A DNA stretch of 21,835 bases, taken from assembly GCA_964616985.1 (NCBI GenBank), contig CAZTVF010000088.1:1-21835 (forward strand). Direction: 5' to 3'. Shown here piece after piece: positions 8,292 through 14,731 of this stretch. The notes beneath the pieces were generated by a model. The model did not search any database and had not been told where the DNA came from. It worked only from the letters and a program-made list of their open reading frames with translations. A program made the position numbers and the translations under genes. The DNA is from CAZTVF01 sp964616985. Its GTDB lineage: Bacteria > Planctomycetota > Phycisphaerae > SM23-33. How positions within the stretch are numbered: position 1 is the first letter of the stretch; each line of letters starts with the position of its first letter.

Positions 8292-8343
8292 CACAATCCG
8301 TAGGGCATGCAGGTTCTTCCCGAAGGGAAGGTCCTGCATGCCA
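8292..8343 (+). repeat. Palindromic dispersed repeat, copy 2
   Basis: A direct repeat of 8103-8154 with a single substitution, including the eight bases CACAATCC that lie outside the palindrome. The unit boundary is therefore wider than the hairpin itself. Confidence 0.85.
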
Positions 8344-8387
8344 TCCCCCGAGCAACTCTCAGATGTGAGTCGCCATGGACACCGCGC

Positions 8388-8428
8388 GGCATGCAGAACC
8401 TGTCCCTGCGGGACAGGACCTGCATGCC
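8388..8428 (-). repeat. Palindromic dispersed repeat, copy 3 (inverted)
   Basis: The same GGCATGCAG/CTGCATGCC outer stem, here with inner stem CTGTCCC/GGGACAG and loop TGC. Read on the minus strand it aligns best with copies 1 and 2 (GGCATGCAGGTCCTG), so it is in inverted orientation. The inner stem has changed on both arms, so pairing is preserved. Confidence 0.75.
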
Positions 8429-8457
8429 CTACCGGCTGCGGCGCAGGCCTCTGCAAA

Positions 8458-8481
8458 CTCCTCTCCCTCGAGGGAGAGGGG
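8458..8481. repeat. CCTCTCCC-type palindrome, copy 2
   Basis: A perfect 20-bp palindrome, 8460-8479 (CCTCTCCCTC / GAGGGAGAGG), flanked by bases that extend the similarity to 8160-8183. It lies 70 bp before the sulfatase start. Confidence 0.75.
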
Positions 8482-8538
8482 TCAGACGGCCCACGGGCTT
8501 GGGATAGGGGTTAGAGGTACGGCACCGCTGCAATGAAG

Positions 8539-8544
8539 AAGGAG
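8539..8544 (+). promoter_or_regulatory. Ribosome-binding site fixing the sulfatase start
   Basis: AAGGAG sits six bases before the ATG at 8551. It lies inside the reading frame of the alternative ATG at 8533, which has no ribosome-binding site, so the downstream start is preferred. Confidence 0.75.
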
Positions 8545-8550
8545 CCGGCA

Positions 8551-10014
8551 ATGAAGTGCATCATGGTCATGTTCGATTCGATCAACCGCCACATGCTGCC
8601 GCCGTACGGGTGCGACTGGGTGAAGGCGCCCAACTTCGAGCGGCTGGCAAAGCGAACGGTGGTGTTCGATCACGCCTACGTGGGCTCCATGCCCTGCATG
8701 CCGGCGCGGCGTGAGATCCACACCGGCCGATACAACATGCTGCACCGCAGCTGGGGCCCGCTGGAACCGTTCGACGACTCGATGCCGCAGATGCTCAGTG
8801 CGGCCGGAGTCTACACACACCTGTCGACGGACCACTACCACTACTTCGAAGACGGCGGATGCACCTATCACAATCGCTACAACACGTGGGAGTTCTTCCG
8901 CGGCCAGGAGGGCGACCCCTGGCGGCCGCAGGTGGCCGACCCGCAGGTCCCGCCGGCGGTGCGGCATCGCCAGGGCACGCGGCACTGGCGGCAGGACTGG
9001 ATCAACCGCCAGCACATGTGCCGCGAGGAGCTCCAGCCGCAGGCGCAGACATTCGGGGCGGGGCTGTCGTTCATCGAGGCCAACGCCGCGGCCGACAACT
9101 GGTTCCTCCACATCGAGACGTTCGACCCGCATGAGCCGTTCTTCACGCAGCAGAAGTACAAGGACCTCTACCCGCACGACTACCAGGGCCCCCGCTTCGA
9201 CTGGCCGCCCTACGGCAAGGTGGAGGAGACCCACGATCAGATTCAGCATTGTCGATATGAATACGCGGCGCTGCTCTCGATGTGCGACGAGTACCTCGGC
9301 AAGGTGCTCGACCTCATGGACCGCCACGACCTGTGGAAGGACACGATGCTGATCGTGAACACCGACCACGGCTTCCTGCTGGCCGAGCACGACTGCTGGG
9401 CGAAGGTGTGGGCGCCGTTCTACGAAGAGGTCTCGCACATGCCGCTGTTCATCTGGGACCCCCGGTGCGGGGCGGCCGGCCAGCGGCGACAGAGCCTGGT
9501 GCAGACGATCGACCTGGCGCCGACGATCCTGGAATACTTCAACGTCCCCCGCACGCCGGACATGCTGGGCGTGCCGCTGCGACAGACGGTGGCAACGGAC
9601 AGCCCCGTCCGCGAGGCGGCCTTGTTTGGCCTGCACGGCGGGCACCTGAACATCACCGACGGACGGTACGTCTATTGGCGCGGCCCGGCGGGCGAAAACG
9701 CCCCGCTCTACCAGTACACGCACATGCCAACGCACATGACGAAGATGTTCAGCGTGGAGGAGATGCGAACGCTGGAGAAGGGCCCCTCGTTCCAATTCAC
9801 CAAGGGCTGCCCCACCATGCGAATCGACTGCCGCGGGAACTGGGGCGGCAGCCAGCTCAAGTGGGGCACGCAGTTGTTCGACCTGGCGGCAGACCCCCAG
9901 CAGCTTCACCCGATCCGCGATGCGGCCGTGGAGGCGGTTCTGTGCGCCCAGATGGTCGAGATCATGAAGGCGAACGACGCCCCGCCGGAGCAATACGTCC
10001 GGCTGGGGTTGTAG
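8551..10014 (+). CDS. Formylglycine-dependent sulfatase (alkaline phosphatase superfamily)
   Basis: A 487-residue type I sulfatase that would hydrolyse sulfate esters, probably on a carbohydrate. The maturation motif is CMPARREIHTGR, with C49 as the residue to be oxidised to formylglycine; Ala at the fourth position is tolerated in this family. The N-terminal metal-binding strand reads IMVMFDSIN (D9), with a single Asp where many sulfatases have Asp-Asp. A second metal-binding pair is in VNTDHGFLLAEHD (D272, H273), and HIETFDPHEPFF provides the usual substrate-side segment. No signal peptide is present, so the protein is predicted cytosolic, like the hydrolase upstream. No formylglycine-generating enzyme or anaerobic maturase is encoded in the window. 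The gene runs directly into the convergent pseudopilin gene with no base between the stop codons. Substrate and S1 subfamily cannot be given from sequence alone. Confidence 0.93.
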   Translation: MKCIMVMFDSINRHMLPPYGCDWVKAPNFERLAKRTVVFDHAYVGSMPCMPARREIHTGRYNMLHRSWGPLEPFDDSMPQMLSAAGVYTHLSTDHYHYFEDGGCTYHNRYNTWEFFRGQEGDPWRPQVADPQVPPAVRHRQGTRHWRQDWINRQHMCREELQPQAQTFGAGLSFIEANAAADNWFLHIETFDPHEPFFTQQKYKDLYPHDYQGPRFDWPPYGKVEETHDQIQHCRYEYAALLSMCDEYLGKVLDLMDRHDLWKDTMLIVNTDHGFLLAEHDCWAKVWAPFYEEVSHMPLFIWDPRCGAAGQRRQSLVQTIDLAPTILEYFNVPRTPDMLGVPLRQTVATDSPVREAALFGLHGGHLNITDGRYVYWRGPAGENAPLYQYTHMPTHMTKMFSVEEMRTLEKGPSFQFTKGCPTMRIDCRGNWGGSQLKWGTQLFDLAADPQQLHPIRDAAVEAVLCAQMVEIMKANDAPPEQYVRLGL

Positions 10015-10818
10015 TTACTTGGTCAGCCAGCCGATCAGCGACGTGTCGGTCGTGTTGGCATTGGTCAGGCCGGTCCAGAGGTACTGGCGCGCGGCGGCGT
10101 TGGAGGGGCCGCCACGGTTGATCAGCTGCGAGCCCTTGCTGCCGCCGGGGAAGTTGCCGCCATAGACGACCTCGCCCCAGTTGAAGCTCCTGACCTGGCC
10201 GTCCAGGAGGAAGATGTTCGTCTCGTCGTGATCACCGCCATGCATGGCCCAGGGGCTGTTGGCCGCAGTGGATGGTTTCATTTTGCCGCCGTTGGACGTA
10301 TTCACGTTCTCGTCTTCCATGTAGTCACCGAAGCAATAGGGGTTCGTGAAGGGCGCAAAACAGGCCAGGCCCGCCGTCGTGGAGGGCGAGGTGATGTGCG
10401 AGAACATCACGGGCCCCACGCCGGCTTCGACGCCGGAATAGCCGCCCGTGACGGTGTTGCTATGGCGGTTGCCAGCATCATCCGCCAAGACGCCCGGGCT
10501 CTCGGGGATGCCGTAATGCCCTTCGCTGCGCAGCCGGCAGCGCGGATCGTACCAGGGGCCGGGCTGGTACTTGATCAGGTCCTTGTAGAGGCCGTTGGCG
10601 TCCCGCGCGGTGGTGGGCATCGCCCCGCCGTGATCGCCAATGAACACGCTGTAGGCCGTGCCGACGTTGTGGATCAGGGCGCGGCATTGCGAGTCCATGG
10701 CGAACAAGCGCATCTTGGTCACCGTGGGCATGAGGATGCTGGCCAACAGCGTGATGATCGCGATGACGACCAGCAGTTCGATCAACGTGAATCCAGGGCG
10801 GCAGGTGGGTCTACGCAT
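10015..10818 (-). CDS. Type II secretion pseudopilin-like protein (prepilin N-methylation motif)
   Basis: A 267-residue protein that opens with MRRPTCRPGFTLIELLVVIAIITLLASIL. The prepilin peptidase would cut after Gly9, leaving an N-methylated Phe and Glu at +5, and the following hydrophobic helix anchors it in the inner membrane before assembly. The rest is the soluble, Gly- and Asn-rich domain typical of the very large planctomycete pseudopilin-like family. The family's C-terminal H-x9-DG segment is present in altered form as MHGGDHDETNIFLLDGQV. The start is the ATG at 10818, with AGGA upstream. Such proteins occur in dozens to hundreds of copies per planctomycete genome and mostly lie alone, as here, so no specific secretion system can be inferred. 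Confidence 0.9.
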   Translation of the reverse strand: MRRPTCRPGFTLIELLVVIAIITLLASILMPTVTKMRLFAMDSQCRALIHNVGTAYSVFIGDHGGAMPTTARDANGLYKDLIKYQPGPWYDPRCRLRSEGHYGIPESPGVLADDAGNRHSNTVTGGYSGVEAGVGPVMFSHITSPSTTAGLACFAPFTNPYCFGDYMEDENVNTSNGGKMKPSTAANSPWAMHGGDHDETNIFLLDGQVRSFNWGEVVYGGNFPGGSKGSQLINRGGPSNAAARQYLWTGLTNANTTDTSLIGWLTK

Positions 10819-11004
10819 GATGAAGTCCTAACTAATCAGGGACCTTCGTTTTTGCCTTCACGAGCACACGGAGATAGTATAGCCAAACGTCGCGTCAACG
10901 GCGAGTGTTTTGCGGAGGCCTCGCGGTGCCTTCCGGAGCATCGGACTGCCCCTGCCGTGCGACCCCCGGCCCGGGATGATCAGGGCCAGATGAGAAGGAT
11001 CAAC

Positions 11005-11814
11005 ATGCCAGACTACAAACTCGGAGTTCTCGGCTGCGGCAACATGGCCGAGGGCATCATTCGCGGCATCATCAGGTCGAAATTCCTGCCCGCCGGCAGC
11101 ATCGTCGCCTCCGACCCCCTTGCCCAGCGCCGCGACGTCCTGGCCGCCGCCGGCATCGCCACCACCGACGACAACACCCTCCCCGCCGCCTGCCCCTGCG
11201 TGCTGCTGGCCGTCAAGCCGCAGAAGATGGCCGAAGTGCTCGGCGGCCTCGCGTCGGCCTTGCGCCCCGATGCATTGGTCATCTCCATCGCCGCGGGCAT
11301 CACCACGGCCGCCATCGACCGCATGCTCGGCGGCCGCGGACGCATCGTCCGCGTCATGCCCAACACCCCCGCCCTGGTCGCCGCCGGGGCGGCCGCCGGG
11401 GCGGCCGGGCCGCGGGCGACGTCCGCCGACCTTCGCTTCGCATGCGACCTGCTGGGCGTGTGCGGGCTGACCGTTGAGGTCCAGGAGCCGATGTTGGACG
11501 CCGTGACGGCCATCTCGGGCTCCGGGCCCGCCTACTTCTTCTACCTCGTGGAAGCGATGATCGACGCGGGCGTGGCCGAGGGCCTGCCGCAGGAGGTGGC
11601 CCGCGCGCTGGCGGTGCAGACGTGTGTGGGGGCCGGCAAACTGATGAGCGAGAGCACCCCCAGCGACACCCCGCAGGTGCTGCGAGCCCGCGTGACCAGC
11701 CCCAACGGCACGACTCAGCGTGCCATCGAGACCCTCGACGCCGGCGGGGCCAAGGACCTTCTCATCCGCGCCATCCGCGCCGCCGCCGCCCGCAGCCGGG
11801 AACTGGGAAAGTAA
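11005..11814 (+). CDS. proC: Pyrroline-5-carboxylate reductase
   Basis: A 269-residue cytosolic enzyme that reduces 1-pyrroline-5-carboxylate to L-proline with NAD(P)H, the last step of proline synthesis. The N-terminal Rossmann motif is LGVLGCGNMAEGI (residues 6-18), followed by the strand LLAVKPQ and VMPNTPALV, both typical of ProC. The C-terminal dimerisation and substrate domain has ISGSGPAYFFYLVEAMIDAG (170-189) and the signature VTSPNGTT. The ATG at 11005 is chosen because AAGGA (10995-10999) precedes it by five bases and the protein then has the normal family length. The upstream extension of the frame is antisense to the pseudopilin gene. A weak rightward promoter (TTGCCT, 17 bp, TAGTAT near 10854-10882) may lie in the divergent gap. 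Confidence 0.95.
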   Translation: MPDYKLGVLGCGNMAEGIIRGIIRSKFLPAGSIVASDPLAQRRDVLAAAGIATTDDNTLPAACPCVLLAVKPQKMAEVLGGLASALRPDALVISIAAGITTAAIDRMLGGRGRIVRVMPNTPALVAAGAAAGAAGPRATSADLRFACDLLGVCGLTVEVQEPMLDAVTAISGSGPAYFFYLVEAMIDAGVAEGLPQEVARALAVQTCVGAGKLMSESTPSDTPQVLRARVTSPNGTTQRAIETLDAGGAKDLLIRAIRAAAARSRELGK

Positions 11815-11997
11815 ACGGGGGGAGGCGGCGTGGGAAGGCTTGCGGCCTGTCAAGAACGCGACCGTCGCCAGGGCGACCGTCAGCAGCCATCCAGGGCAGC
11901 GCCAGCGGGATCGTGATCGGTCGGGCTGGCCAGCCCACCATCGGCTATCGCATATCGATACGGCCGATGAAGCGTTCGCCAGCCGGCAGAGGAACTG

Positions 11998-12039
11998 CGT
12001 GGTTATTCTCACCCCCAAACAAGTTTGGCCCGTGGCACC
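11998..12039 (+). repeat. CCCCCAAAC dispersed repeat, copy A
   Basis: CGTGGT..TTCTC, then ACCCCCAAAC, then AAGTTTGG, then GTGGCACC. Read on the minus strand, 17365-17407 has the same order of segments, and 17551-17587 shares the right two thirds. The core CCAAAC-AA-GTTTGG is palindromic. Confidence 0.75.
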
Positions 12040-12061
12040 GGCATGCCTTCGTCATTCGGAG

Positions 12062-12135
12062 TTCCTTGTTCGATATTCTGCTGTTCGCTGTTTCCATGCT
12101 GCGAAGAAGCAAACCGCAGAATATCGAACAAGGAA
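12062..12135. repeat. 20-bp inverted repeat with 34-bp centre (MITE- or REP-like)
   Basis: TTCCTTGTTCGATATTCTGC at 12062-12081 is perfectly complementary to 12116-12135. The centre contains a further TTCGC/GCGAA pair, so the whole 74 bp can fold into one hairpin. A partial third copy of the GAATATCGAA word follows directly at about 12140-12149. There is no open frame and no visible target-site duplication. Confidence 0.8.
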
Positions 12136-12201
12136 TCGAGAATATCGAAGGTGGGCCAATAGATCGGCTCGCGGCCAATACGGCACCCTCACCCGGCCCA
12201 C

Positions 12202-12242
12202 GGGCGGGACGCCCATGCGACGCACGGGCGAGACGCCCGTGC
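12202..12242. repeat. Tandem GGGCG/CGCCC hairpins
   Basis: Two hairpins, GGGCG-GGA-CGCCC (12202-12214) and the longer GCACGGGCG-AGA-CGCCCGTGC (12222-12242, perfect 9-bp stem), lie seven bases apart. They may help end transcription from either convergent gene, though neither is followed by a T-tract. Confidence 0.65.
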
Positions 12243-12294
12243 CACGGGTCACGCTACGCATCTCCCTGTCGCCCCTCGCCGGCTCTTTTTTGGG

Positions 12295-12969
12295 CTACTC
12301 CCTCGTAGTGCGGGGGTGGCGAACGTCGCGGCCCTGGATCATGTAGATCACGTCCTGGGCGATGTTGGTGGCGTGGTCGCCGATGCGCTCGAGGTGGCGG
12401 GCGATGAGGATCAACGCCAGCGCGCGCTCGATCGCCCGCGGGTCGGCGATCATGTACGTGATCAGCTCGCGGATGATCTGCTCCTTGAGCCCGTCGAGCT
12501 GGTCGTCGCCCGAGATCACCGCCTGCGCCAGCAGCACGTCTTCCTTCACCAGGGCGTCGAGGCTCTCGCGGACCATCTTCCGCGCCAGCTCGGCCATGCG
12601 GGGGATGTCGATCAGGGGCTTCAGCGGCGGCTGCTCCAGCAGCACGTGGACGTTCTCGGTGATATTGATGACGAGATCGCCGATGCGTTCGAGGTCGCTG
12701 TTGATCTTGCTGGCGGCGAAGATGAACCGCAGGTCGTTGGCCACCGGCTGCTGCGTAGCCAGGAGCATCATCGCCTCTTCATCGATCAGGATCTGGAGGC
12801 GGTTGATCTCCTCCTCGTACTGGAAGACCGGCTGGGCCACGCCCTCGTCACGGTCGACCAGTTCGCGGATCGCCCGGTCGATCATGCTTTCGGCGATCGC
12901 GGCCATGTGAAGCAGCTTCTTCTTGAGATCGCCCAGTTCCTTGTCAAACCGCCGTTCGTGCTTGTCCAC
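12295..12969 (-). CDS. phoU: Phosphate-signalling protein PhoU
   Basis: A 224-residue all-helical cytosolic protein that links the Pst transporter to the PhoR kinase and keeps the Pho response off when phosphate is plentiful. Two PhoU repeats are visible, each with the metal-binding pattern: NSDLERIGDLVINI near residue 90 and RHLERIGDHATNI near residue 193. The start is the GTG at 12969 with AAGGA seven bases upstream. It is the last gene of the pst operon but is set apart from pstB(1) by 153 bp, whereas the other genes overlap or nearly touch. No phoR or phoB homologue is in the window. Confidence 0.95.
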   Translation of the reverse strand: MDKHERRFDKELGDLKKKLLHMAAIAESMIDRAIRELVDRDEGVAQPVFQYEEEINRLQILIDEEAMMLLATQQPVANDLRFIFAASKINSDLERIGDLVINITENVHVLLEQPPLKPLIDIPRMAELARKMVRESLDALVKEDVLLAQAVISGDDQLDGLKEQIIRELITYMIADPRAIERALALILIARHLERIGDHATNIAQDVIYMIQGRDVRHPRTTRE

Positions 12970-13103
12970 GATAGTGTCCTTTCATTGTCCGCTGACCATT
13001 ACTAACACGCGGGGGCGTGCGATGAGTTCAAGATTCGTCGATGTCTCGCCAGATTACTGCGCGGGAGTCGCGGCCTTGCGACGACGCCCGAAGCCTTGTG
13101 GTT

Positions 13104-13117
13104 GGCGGCTCGCCGCC
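13104..13117. other. Small hairpin after pstB(1)
   Basis: GGCGGC-TC-GCCGCC, a perfect 6-bp stem, begins five bases after the pstB(1) stop within the 153-bp gap before phoU. It could protect the upstream mRNA or cause partial read-through. It has no T-tract. The gap otherwise holds only a weaker GTCGC/GCGAC pair and the phoU ribosome-binding site. Confidence 0.4.
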
Positions 13118-13122
13118 CTCGC

Positions 13123-13887
13123 TTAACCATATCGACCCGTAACATAATCTTCGGTTCGTTTGTCGCCCGGAGTTGTGAAAATCGCCTCGGTTTTCCCGAA
13201 CTCCACCAGGTCGCCCAGCAGCATGAAGCCCGTCTCGGCCGAGATGCGGGCGGCCTGCTGCATGTTGTGCGTCACGATCACGATCGTGTACCGCCCCGAA
13301 AGCTCGCGCATCAGGTCCTCGATGTGCTCGGTGGCGATCGGGTCCAGCGCCGAGCACGGCTCGTCCATCAGCAGCACCTCCGGCTGAACCGCCAGCAGCC
13401 GCGAGATGCAAAGCCGCTGCTGCTGCTCGGCCGAGAGGTTCAACGCCGGCATCTGCAGCTTGTCCTTCAGCGTGTCCCACAGCAGCGTGCCCTGGAGGCT
13501 CTGCTCGACGATCTGCTGGAGGTCCTCGTCCTTCTTGAGCCCGTGCACCCTGGGCCCGAACGCGACGTTGTCGAACACGCTGAGCGGGAAGGGGTTGGGC
13601 CGCTGGAACACCATGCCGACCCGCTTTCGCAGGACCGTCATGGCCATGCCGCCGTCGCAGATGTTCACGCCGTCCAGCAGGATCTTGCCCGACGTATGGA
13701 CCGCGGGGTTCAGATCGTTCATGCGGTTAAGGCACCGCAGCAGCGTGCTCTTGCCGCAGCCGGAGGGCCCGATGATCGCGGTGATGGAGTTGGCGCGGAT
13801 CGCGATCGAGACGCTCTTGAGCGCCTGGAACTTGCCGTACCACAGGTTCAGGTCCACCGAGGCCATCTTGGATTGGGCATTCGTCAT
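13123..13887 (-). CDS. pstB: Phosphate ABC transporter ATPase PstB (1), with altered signature motif
   Basis: A 254-residue ATP-binding subunit of the Pst phosphate importer. Walker A is GPSGCGKST (40-48), the Q-loop is MVFQRPNPFP (Q95), Walker B is VLLMDEPCSALDP (171-183), and the H-switch is IVTHNMQQA (H207). All match PstB. The ABC signature, normally LSGGQQQR, reads LSAEQQQR (151-158; bases 13423-13437 for LSAEQ), so both signature glycines are replaced. The rest of the domain is well conserved, so this is not decay. The ATG at 13887, four bases after the pstB(2) stop, is preferred; a TTG at 13899, overlapping the end of pstB(2), is the alternative. It is the fifth gene of the operon. The paralogue upstream has the complementary defects (see pstB(2)). 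Confidence 0.95.
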   Translation of the reverse strand: MTNAQSKMASVDLNLWYGKFQALKSVSIAIRANSITAIIGPSGCGKSTLLRCLNRMNDLNPAVHTSGKILLDGVNICDGGMAMTVLRKRVGMVFQRPNPFPLSVFDNVAFGPRVHGLKKDEDLQQIVEQSLQGTLLWDTLKDKLQMPALNLSAEQQQRLCISRLLAVQPEVLLMDEPCSALDPIATEHIEDLMRELSGRYTIVIVTHNMQQAARISAETGFMLLGDLVEFGKTEAIFTTPGDKRTEDYVTGRYG

Positions 13888-13891
13888 GAGT

Positions 13892-14731
13892 TTATCCAAA
13901 GTGCCCCGTGATGTAGGCGCCGGTGCGGCTGTGCCTGGGGTTGGTGAACAGGGTCGCCGTGGGGCCGATCTCGATCAGTTCGCCCATCAGGAAGAACGCC
14001 GTGCGGTCGCTGGCGCGGGCGGCCTGCTTGGTGTTGTTGGTGACCAGGATGATGGCGTAGCGGCTCTTGAGCTCCTCCAGGGCGTCCTCGATCTTCGCCG
14101 TCGAGATCGGGTCCAGGCCCGAGCAGGGCTCGTCCAGCAGCAGCACCTCGGGCTCCAGCGCCAGCACGCGGGCCAGGCAAAGCCGCTGCTGCTGGCCGCC
14201 GGAGAGGTTGGTCGCCGGCTCCTTGAGGCGGTCCTTCACCTCGTCCCACAGGATCGCGCTCTTGAGGCTGGTCTCGACGAGTTCGTCCAGGCGGGACTTG
14301 TTCCGCACGCCGGCCAGGCGAGGCCCGTACGTGAGGTTTTCGCGAATGCTCCAGGGCAGCGGGATGGGCACCGCGTAGAGCATGCCCAGGCGGCGGCGCA
14401 GAGACGGCACGTCCATATCGCGGTCGTAGATGTCCCCGCCGTCCAGCAGGATCCGCCCGCTGGTGCCAAAGCCGATCTCCGTGTCCGTCAGGCGGTTGAG
14501 GCATCGCAGGAACGTCGTCTTGCCGCTGGAGGCGGGGCCGATAATCGCCAATCGCTGCCGCGGGTAGACCTCCAGGTTGATGTTCCGCAACACCGCCGTC
14601 TGCCCGTACATCGCGGAGAAGCCTTCGACCACGATCTTGGCCGGCTCGTCCGGGCGCGAGGGCTCCGGGCCCACCTGGCCTCGAAGCCGCTCTTCCGCAC
14701 ACTGGATGTCGCCGGGGTCCTGTTCGCTCAT
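13892..14731 (-). CDS. pstB: Phosphate ABC transporter ATPase PstB (2), lacking Q-loop Gln and H-switch His
   Basis: A 279-residue PstB paralogue. It has an extra N-terminal stretch of about 30 charged residues, then the ABC core: Walker A GPASSGKTT (65-73), an intact signature LSGGQQQRL (176-184), and Walker B VLLLDEPCSGLDP with Glu201. Two catalytic residues are missing. The Q-loop, MVFQRPNPFP in normal PstB, reads MLYAVPIPLP (Ala120 for Gln; codon 14372-14374). The H-switch, VTHN, reads VTNN (Asn232 for His; codon 14036-14038). The start is the ATG at 14731, overlapping the pstA stop by four bases (ATGA). The frame continues upstream antisense-free but inside pstA, so the longer version is not a protein. 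The intact reading frame and conserved surroundings argue for a functional, specialised subunit. Confidence 0.95.
   Translation of the reverse strand: MSEQDPGDIQCAEERLRGQVGPEPSRPDEPAKIVVEGFSAMYGQTAVLRNINLEVYPRQRLAIIGPASSGKTTFLRCLNRLTDTEIGFGTSGRILLDGGDIYDRDMDVPSLRRRLGMLYAVPIPLPWSIRENLTYGPRLAGVRNKSRLDELVETSLKSAILWDEVKDRLKEPATNLSGGQQQRLCLARVLALEPEVLLLDEPCSGLDPISTAKIEDALEELKSRYAIILVTNNTKQAARASDRTAFFLMGELIEIGPTATLFTNPRHSRTGAYITGHFG

Larger units (their letters stand above)
8097..8550. other. Repeat-filled intergenic gap between glycoside hydrolase and sulfatase
   Basis: No credible gene is seen; the short open frames here run through palindromes. The gap holds three copies of a GGCATGCAG...CTGCATGCC palindrome, two CCTCTCCC/GGGAGAGG palindromes, and an imperfect hairpin at 8210-8230 (CCGGCCCACTGCGTGGGTCGG). 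No convincing promoter for the sulfatase was found, so co-transcription with the upstream hydrolase remains possible despite the distance. Confidence 0.7.
11815..12294. other. Repeat-rich intergenic gap between proC and phoU
   Basis: A 480-bp stretch between convergent genes. It holds a GGGCTGGCCAGCCC palindrome (11923-11936), two GCGACCGTC direct repeats (11858 and 11873), one copy of a CCCCCAAAC repeat, a 20-bp inverted repeat (12062-12135) and two GGGCG/CGCCC hairpins (12202-12214, 12222-12242). Open frames here give peptides with TGETPVP or GTGVSPV, the translation of the last repeat type, and are judged non-coding. The stretch is visibly AT-richer than its flanks around 12050-12150. Confidence 0.7.

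Noticed and set aside
8103..8428. The repeats as a CRISPR array
   Set aside because: Spacing is irregular (189 bp, then about 45 bp), one copy is inverted, there is no spacer pattern and no cas gene nearby.
8482..9993. A 503-codon minus-strand frame opposite the sulfatase
   Set aside because: The sulfatase has its full catalytic motif set on the plus strand; the opposite frame is a codon-bias shadow.
10876..10881. TATACT on the minus strand as the pseudopilin promoter
   Set aside because: The nearest TTGACG is only 11 bp upstream and no -35 exists at 16-18 bp.
10228..11004. A long N-terminal extension of proC
   Set aside because: It is antisense to the pseudopilin gene, and the ATG at 11005 with AAGGA gives the normal ProC length and N-terminal Rossmann motif.
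11720..12346. Plus-strand (11720-12346) and minus-strand (12052-12261) small open frames as genes
   Set aside because: Their peptides (TGETPVP, GTGVSPV) are translations of palindromic repeats and they lack ribosome-binding sites.
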